A stretch of 64,000 nucleotides of DNA from Thiodiazotropha sp040507035. GTDB lineage: Bacteria; Pseudomonadota; Gammaproteobacteria; Chromatiales; Chromatiaceae. Numbering within the stretch: position 1 is the stretch's first letter; each line of letters opens with the position of its first letter. The stretch covers positions 62,001 through 126,000 of the forward strand of contig JBEVVR010000044.1 in the NCBI GenBank assembly GCA_040507035.1, written 5' to 3'. A program made the translations under genes and the position numbers. A model generated the notes under the pieces. That model was given only the letters and a program-made list of their open reading frames with translations. It was not told the origin of the DNA and did not search any database. Below, piece by piece: positions 59,552-64,000 of this stretch.

Positions 59552-60730
59552 TCAGAGAAAACGCTGGCGACTGTTATGGCCTTCCCGCTTACACTCATAC
59601 ATGGCGCGATCAGCCTTGGAGTAGAGCTGGTCCAGCAGTTCGCTGACCGTTAAATCGCGATCGTAGTCGAGGGAGAGGGCTGTCATACCGATACAGGCGG
59701 TGAGGCTCAAGCCAACCAGATCGCGCCCGGTGTCGAGTCTGGCCAGGCGCTCCTGAATCCGTTGCGCCATCAGATCCGCGCCGCCGATTCCGGTTTCTGC
59801 GAGCATCACCGCAAACTCCTCTCCACCCACCCGGGCGAGCACATCACCGCCCCGGGCCTCCTCCTTGAGCACCTTGGCTATGGCGATCAACACCTGGTCC
59901 CCCACCTGCTGGCCCCATTGATCGTTGATGCGCTTGAAATAATCCATGTCCACCAGCAGTAAGCTGCAACTCTGTTGATGGCGGATCGCCCTCGACAACA
60001 GGGCCTCGGCCTCGGAGAAAAAGTAGCGTCGATTATGCAGACCTGTGAGTTCGTCGATGGTCAGTAGTTGCTGGTATTGTTTACGATGGTCTTCTGCCTC
60101 GTTTAGCGCGGTTTGCAACTCCCGGGTGCGCGCTTCAACCTCCGTCTCCAGTTTGTTGAGCAGCCTGTGGTTGTACATGATCTGCCCCAGGCAGCTGCAA
60201 AACAGACTCAGGGTATGCTGCTGCCAGGGCTCGAAATACTCCGGAAGCGGGTGAGATGCATTCAATACTCCCAACACCAGGTCTCCCATCATGATCGGGG
60301 CACTGATCAGAGAGCCCGGGAGATCCCCTCCCGACAGGGTGTTGAGCAGAAAATCATCACTCTGTGAGCAGTTGCGGCAATACTGCAATTGACCCGTGGC
60401 ATAGGCTATACCTGCGATCCCCTCTCCCGGCTTGAACTGCATGGTCTCCCTGGCCTGTCGCACCCGCTCGCTACCGATAAACTCAGCGTGGGATTCATCG
60501 AGACTGGTGCCGACGATGCAGTTCAGCACCCCGCCATCTATGCGAAAAACCGAGCAGTTCTCCACATTCTGATAACGCACCAGCTCATCCAATGCCTTGG
60601 TGATCAGCTCCACTTCAGTGATTCCGTCAAGGTTGATCTGGGAGAGCGCACGCAACGCGGAGAGGGAATCGAGCAGGCTGAAGAAGCGCTCTCGCAAATC
60701 CATGGATGTCTGATTAAAGGAGAGATCCAC
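59552..60730 (-). CDS. GAF-GGDEF diguanylate cyclase
   Basis: A 392-residue soluble diguanylate cyclase. A GAF domain (about 25-175; IVGTSLDESHAEFIGSERVR, GEGIAGIAYATGQ) contains several Cys residues, including CRNCSQSD, that might serve redox or metal sensing. A coiled linker leads to the GGDEF domain (about 215-390) with an intact GGEEF at 302-306 and an RxxD inhibitory site five residues before it (RGGD). The start is a GTG at 60730 with GAGG seven bases upstream; the ATG at 60703 has no such site. It follows the HDOD gene by nine bases in one operon. Confidence 0.92.
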   Translation of the reverse strand: MDLSFNQTSMDLRERFFSLLDSLSALRALSQINLDGITEVELITKALDELVRYQNVENCSVFRIDGGVLNCIVGTSLDESHAEFIGSERVRQARETMQFKPGEGIAGIAYATGQLQYCRNCSQSDDFLLNTLSGGDLPGSLISAPIMMGDLVLGVLNASHPLPEYFEPWQQHTLSLFCSCLGQIMYNHRLLNKLETEVEARTRELQTALNEAEDHRKQYQQLLTIDELTGLHNRRYFFSEAEALLSRAIRHQQSCSLLLVDMDYFKRINDQWGQQVGDQVLIAIAKVLKEEARGGDVLARVGGEEFAVMLAETGIGGADLMAQRIQERLARLDTGRDLVGLSLTACIGMTALSLDYDRDLTVSELLDQLYSKADRAMYECKREGHNSRQRFL

Positions 60731-60739
60731 TCAACACCT

Positions 60740-61594
60740 CTATTTAGCCAACAAACTAGCAATCACCTGAATCTCCTCCTGCTTCTCCAGGAAGCCGTCG
60801 CTGATAGCCTCGAGCCGCTCGCCTGAAAGCCCGCAACTGCGCTCCAGCTCAGTCAGTTTCGACCCCTCTGGCTGGGGACTCTTAATCCACTTCGCAACCC
60901 CGCCCACCAGGCTTGCCTCACACTCGAACTCCGCAGCGCTACTCTCATAGACGCCTTGGGCTATGACATGCACAACCCTCTCAGGCAGGTGCCAGCGATG
61001 GCCAAGCCACGCCCCCGCCTGACGATGGTCTATGCCTATGATTTCCTTTTCCAGCTCTAGGCGGTCCCTCTCCTGCTGTTGTTTTGACATCGCCAGAACC
61101 CGGGCATATTCCTGGGGAAACTCATGTACCAACACGAGCACGCCGATATCAAACAGCAGACCAGCCAGATAGACGCCATCCACATCCGGGCGATGCTGAC
61201 TCTCCACAGCCAGGCTGATCTGCCGGGATAACATGGCGATTGAGAGGGAATGGCTCCAATACTCATGCAGATCGAAGCTACGACAGGCTGAGGATTCGAA
61301 AACGCCACTGACCGCGATACTGAATGCCAGGCTCTTCACCATGTTCAAACCCAAGACTCGAATAATCGCCTCTTCAACACTGAGAATCGGATTGGTTTGG
61401 CCAAAATAGGCGGAATTGGCAAGACCGAGGATCCTGGCACTAAGCCCCGGGTCCTGATTGATGACGAGCGCAAGGTCTTCCAATGAAAACCTGTCATCAC
61501 CCACCATCGCGAGCAGACGGGTAGCCGTCGCTGATAACGGCGGCAGGTATTGCAGCTTTTGGACCCTGTGTTTTGCCTGGCTGGGGGAGTGCAT
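60740..61594 (-). CDS. HDOD domain signalling protein
   Basis: A 284-residue protein made of one HDOD domain (about residues 15-225), a non-catalytic relative of the HD phosphohydrolases. The typical opening is LPPLSATATRLLAMVGDD, followed by LALVINQDPGLSARILGLANSAYFG, VYLAGLLFDIGVLVLVHEFP and IIGIDHRQAGAWLGHRWHLP. HDOD proteins act in regulatory cascades, often with c-di-GMP enzymes; the next gene encodes a diguanylate cyclase nine bases on, supporting a joint role. It is divergent from the NrtR-like gene across 165 bases. Confidence 0.9.
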   Translation of the reverse strand: MHSPSQAKHRVQKLQYLPPLSATATRLLAMVGDDRFSLEDLALVINQDPGLSARILGLANSAYFGQTNPILSVEEAIIRVLGLNMVKSLAFSIAVSGVFESSACRSFDLHEYWSHSLSIAMLSRQISLAVESQHRPDVDGVYLAGLLFDIGVLVLVHEFPQEYARVLAMSKQQQERDRLELEKEIIGIDHRQAGAWLGHRWHLPERVVHVIAQGVYESSAAEFECEASLVGGVAKWIKSPQPEGSKLTELERSCGLSGERLEAISDGFLEKQEEIQVIASLLAK

Positions 61595-61727
61595 TTTGGT
61601 TTTGATAATAGACCTTTCTACTTAGTTTTTAGCGGCATTTTGAAGATGATCTTTAACCTCTCCCCATGCCACTGCCCAGCGGACTCTCAACTCACCTGAT
61701 AAGTTGTGCTGGAGTAGCCAATAAGTT

Positions 61728-61742
61728 GTGTATTTGGTACAC
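61728..61742 (+). promoter_or_regulatory. Candidate operator before the NrtR-like gene and nadA
   Basis: GTGTA (61728-61732) and TACAC (61738-61742) form a perfect dyad with a five-base centre, 17 bases before the GTG start of the Nudix/NrtR-like gene, in the range where an autoregulatory repressor would block transcription. Confidence 0.45.
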
Positions 61743-61759
61743 TAAGCATAAGGATCCAA

Positions 61760-62485
61760 GTGAAACGCAGCCTCACCTTTGAAGTGCAAGCATCAAACAA
61801 ACCAATGACCGCAAGGCAAAAAAACTGTTATGACTACCCCCACCCGGCGGTAACTACCGATGTTGTGCTGTTCGCCATCCGCCAGCAGACGCTCTCTGTG
61901 TTGTTGATTCAGCGTGCCAACAAACCCTATCAAGGGATGTGGGCGCTGCCGGGAGGATTCCTCGACATCGATGAAGACCTCGAGAGTTGCGCCAGACGAG
62001 AGCTGATGGAGGAGACGGGTATAGAGGGTGTCTACCTGGAACAGCTCTACACCTTCGGCAATCCGCAGCGTGATCCCCGGGAACGGGTCATCAGCGTCAC
62101 CTATTTTGCCTTGAGCCAATCCGACGACCTCTCGCCCAAGGCCGCCAGCGATGCGGCGCTCGCTACCTGGTTTCCCATACATGAGCTACCGCAACTCGCC
62201 TTCGATCATAGCGGGATAATTGAGCTGGCGTGCAAGCGGCTAGTCTCAAAGTTAAGTTACTCGACCATTGCATTTAAAATGCTGCCGCGCCGTTTCACCC
62301 TCAGCCAGCTGCAATCCGTCTACGAGATATTGCTCAACGAGAGTCTTGATAAACGGAACTTCCGCAAGGGAATACTTGCCCGAAAGATCATACAGGAGAC
62401 GGGTGAATTCACCCGCAGTGGAAACCATAGGCCGGCGAAAACCTATCAGCTCATCAACCCTTCCCAGGTTGAGATCATAAAGTAG
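61760..62485 (+). CDS. Nudix hydrolase with NrtR-type winged helix, probable NAD-metabolism regulator
   Basis: A 241-residue protein with an N-terminal Nudix domain and a C-terminal winged helix, the architecture of NrtR regulators of NAD biosynthesis. The Nudix box is complete at residues 66-88 (G-x5-E-x7-REL-x-EE-x-GI), so it may still hydrolyse ADP-ribose or a related compound. The winged-helix part (about 165-240) includes FTLSQLQSVYEILLNE and DKRNFRKGILARKI, typical of the family. The start is the GTG at 61760 with AAGGA upstream; the ATG at 61805 is an alternative. Its stop is 15 bases before nadA, which strongly supports a role in NAD metabolism. Confidence 0.85.
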   Translation: MKRSLTFEVQASNKPMTARQKNCYDYPHPAVTTDVVLFAIRQQTLSVLLIQRANKPYQGMWALPGGFLDIDEDLESCARRELMEETGIEGVYLEQLYTFGNPQRDPRERVISVTYFALSQSDDLSPKAASDAALATWFPIHELPQLAFDHSGIIELACKRLVSKLSYSTIAFKMLPRRFTLSQLQSVYEILLNESLDKRNFRKGILARKIIQETGEFTRSGNHRPAKTYQLINPSQVEIIK

Positions 62486-62500
62486 AACATAGAGAGTCAG

Positions 62501-63565
62501 ATGAATCCCGAAACCCTCAATCTTCCCAAGATCGAAGTTCCAGAACACCCGCAATGGCCCAGCCTCAGCGATACCGAAAGGCAGGCCCTGAAGGACCGAA
62601 TCCGGGTTAAGCTGACGGAGCAAGATGCGGTCCTGGTGGCCCATTACTACACCGATGCCGAGCTGCAGGCCCTTGCCGAAGAGAGTGGTGGCTGTGTCGC
62701 CGATTCCCTGGAGATGGCCCGATTCGGCGCCGCCCAATCCGCTCAGACCCTGGTTGTCTGCGGGGTTCGATTCATGGGTGAGACCTCGAAGATCCTGAAT
62801 CCGGAAAAACGGGTCATCATGCCGGATCTCGGTGCCACCTGCTCCCTGGACGAAGGCTGTCCGGCCGATCAGTTCACCGCCTTCTGTGATGCCCATCCCG
62901 AGCATACGGTGGTGGTCTATGCCAATACCAGCGCCGAGGTAAAGGCGCGCTCCGATTGGGTCGTGACCTCTGGAATCGCCCTGCCCATCGTCAAACACCT
63001 GGCTGAACAAGGCAAAAAGATCCTCTGGGGCCCGGACCGCCATCTCGGCAGCTATGTAGAGCGGCTAACCGGCGCTGAGATGCTGATGTGGCCAGGTTCA
63101 TGCGTGGTCCATGAAGAGTTCAAGTCGGTGGCGCTGGAGCGTATTCGTCGCCTGCATCCGGAAGCAGCGGTATTGGTGCACCCGGAATCACCGGAGAACG
63201 TGATCGAACAGGCCGATGTCGTCGGCTCGACCACCGCATTGATCAAGGCCGTCTCGACGATGGAGAACAGGGAGTTTATCGTCGCCACCGATGGCGGCAT
63301 CTTCTATAAGATGCAGCAGATGGCACCGGACAAGGTCCTCATCGAGGCCCCCACGGCCGGTGAGGGCGCGACCTGTGTCAGTTGTGCCCACTGCCCCTGG
63401 ATGGGGATGAATGCCTTACAAAACCTGGAGCAGGTCCTCGACTCAGGGAACAACGAGATCCATATCGATGAAGCGGTCAGGGCCCGTGCCGTGGTACCGA
63501 TCCAGCGCATGCTCGATTTCGCGGCGCAACAGGGCATAGGGATTAAGGACAAAGGTAACGCCTGA
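62501..63565 (+). CDS. nadA: Quinolinate synthase NadA
   Basis: Condenses iminoaspartate with dihydroxyacetone phosphate to quinolinate in de novo NAD synthesis. It is 354 residues, the E. coli-like long type. The motifs are clear: LVAHYYTDAELQALAEESGG, MPDLGATCSLDEGCPADQF, VYANTSAEVKARSDWVVTS and TAGEGATCVSCAHCPWMGMN. The three cysteines that ligate the 4Fe-4S cluster are in the GATCS, GSCVVHEEF and CAHCPWM stretches. It probably shares a transcript with the NrtR-like gene 15 bases upstream. No nadB or nadC is in view. Confidence 0.97.
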   Translation: MNPETLNLPKIEVPEHPQWPSLSDTERQALKDRIRVKLTEQDAVLVAHYYTDAELQALAEESGGCVADSLEMARFGAAQSAQTLVVCGVRFMGETSKILNPEKRVIMPDLGATCSLDEGCPADQFTAFCDAHPEHTVVVYANTSAEVKARSDWVVTSGIALPIVKHLAEQGKKILWGPDRHLGSYVERLTGAEMLMWPGSCVVHEEFKSVALERIRRLHPEAAVLVHPESPENVIEQADVVGSTTALIKAVSTMENREFIVATDGGIFYKMQQMAPDKVLIEAPTAGEGATCVSCAHCPWMGMNALQNLEQVLDSGNNEIHIDEAVRARAVVPIQRMLDFAAQQGIGIKDKGNA

Positions 63566-63603
63566 ATCCGCTTACAATAGGCAAGAGACTTTGTGAATTG
63601 AAC

Positions 63604-64000
63604 TCACCAGGGAGTGAATGAGTTCATGAAGTCCATTGGGCGACCCATCTGGTTGATGTCACGACTCATGAAACCGGTGTTTACCGTCATCGCACGCATC
63701 GCCTGATTCATATCTGCGACATTCACTGTCATCTGATTCAGATTATGCTTCATGCTGCCAACGTCGACGGCCAAGGCGCCGATATTGCCGTCCATGGTGG
63801 CGATATGCTGCTCCATACTGTCGATCTTCTCCACCAACACGGTGATCTGGCCCGTCATGGTACTGATATTCTGCGCCAACTGACCCATGTGATCCGACAT
63901 CGACTGCAAGTGCTCTTCCATGCGGGGATCCACCTGTTCCGTCAGCGCATGCATATCGTTGGTAACATTGTAGATGAGATAGAATCCGGAGAGACCCAGC
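63604..64000 (-). CDS. Partial Met-rich membrane protein (paralogue of the 47.6-48.2 kb gene), start beyond the window
   Basis: The open frame runs off the right edge; the visible C-terminal part is about 132 residues. At the edge the sequence reads LGLSGFYLIYNVTND, the end of a membrane helix matching AAYGFYLIFSLAKD of the earlier copy. A Met/Asp/Asn-rich heptad-like stretch follows (ISTMTGQITVLVEKIDSMEQ; VGSMKHNLNQMTVNVADMNQ), ending in RPMDFMNSFTPW. An internal ATG at 63954 is not the true start. The gene is convergent with nadA, 38 bases apart. Function unknown. Confidence 0.8.
   Translation of the reverse strand, partial: LGLSGFYLIYNVTNDMHALTEQVDPRMEEHLQSMSDHMGQLAQNISTMTGQITVLVEKIDSMEQHIATMDGNIGALAVDVGSMKHNLNQMTVNVADMNQAMRAMTVNTGFMSRDINQMGRPMDFMNSFTPW

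Overview
The window looks like a chromosome segment of a chemolithoautotrophic gammaproteobacterium. The main reason is a complete carbon-fixation block: phosphoribulokinase, a CbbR regulator, form I RubisCO (cbbL, cbbS) and form II RubisCO (cbbM), each RubisCO followed by its own cbbQ/cbbO activase pair. The rsmI-lpoA-yraN-diaA-dolP string and a FimX-like protein are also gammaproteobacterial. A sulfur oxidiser related to Sedimenticola or Candidatus Thiodiazotropha would fit, but that is inference; no sulfur-oxidation gene lies in the window. No tRNA, rRNA or CRISPR array was seen.

Layout. 0.5-8 kb: a seven-gene rightward operon of the MoxR/Bat (aerotolerance-type) family, with a strongly Gln/Glu-repetitive TPR protein. 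8-14.9 kb: a large five-domain c-di-GMP protein, a YgiQ-type radical SAM protein, a small heat-shock protein with a sigma32-like promoter, and an outer-membrane barrel. 14.9-20.8 kb: the rsmI/lpoA/yraN/diaA/dolP cluster and a GlcD-type FAD oxidase. 21.2-26.4 kb: a Crp-type regulator divergent from a CHASE2 adenylate cyclase, then a rhodanese-like protein, an exopolysaccharide-type sugar transferase and an unrecognised protein; the last two share an upstream TGTGA-N5-TCACTTG sequence.

26.9-44.2 kb: the Calvin-cycle region, with gloB and dxs between prk and cbbR. Its gaps are full of inverted-repeat elements: an intact TA-flanked MITE-like element, a truncated second copy, a second family lying after cbbQ1, after cbbM and after cbbQ2, an AT-rich inverted repeat between cbbS and cbbQ1, and a GC-rich composite hairpin after cbbO1. 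Palindromes upstream of cbbL and cbbM are candidate CbbR sites. Two unrecognised small genes sit on the opposite strand between the two RubisCO operons.

44.4-64 kb: DAHP synthase, a FimX-like protein with degenerate GGDEF and EAL domains, a DUF302 protein with an orphan ParA ATPase, two secreted proteins built on a YRFRPL motif, an RND pump with an unusual Lys/Ala-rich C-terminal tail and its adaptor, an SCP2-type protein, a dynamin-like membrane GTPase, a diguanylate cyclase/HDOD pair, and a Nudix-type NrtR-like regulator directly before nadA. Two small membrane proteins at about 48 kb and at the right edge are paralogues with a Met-rich heptad-like region and a shared C-terminal signature. 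The most distinctive unexplained material is the YRFRP pair, the Met-rich membrane pair, the tailed RND pump and the repeat elements packed into the RubisCO operons.
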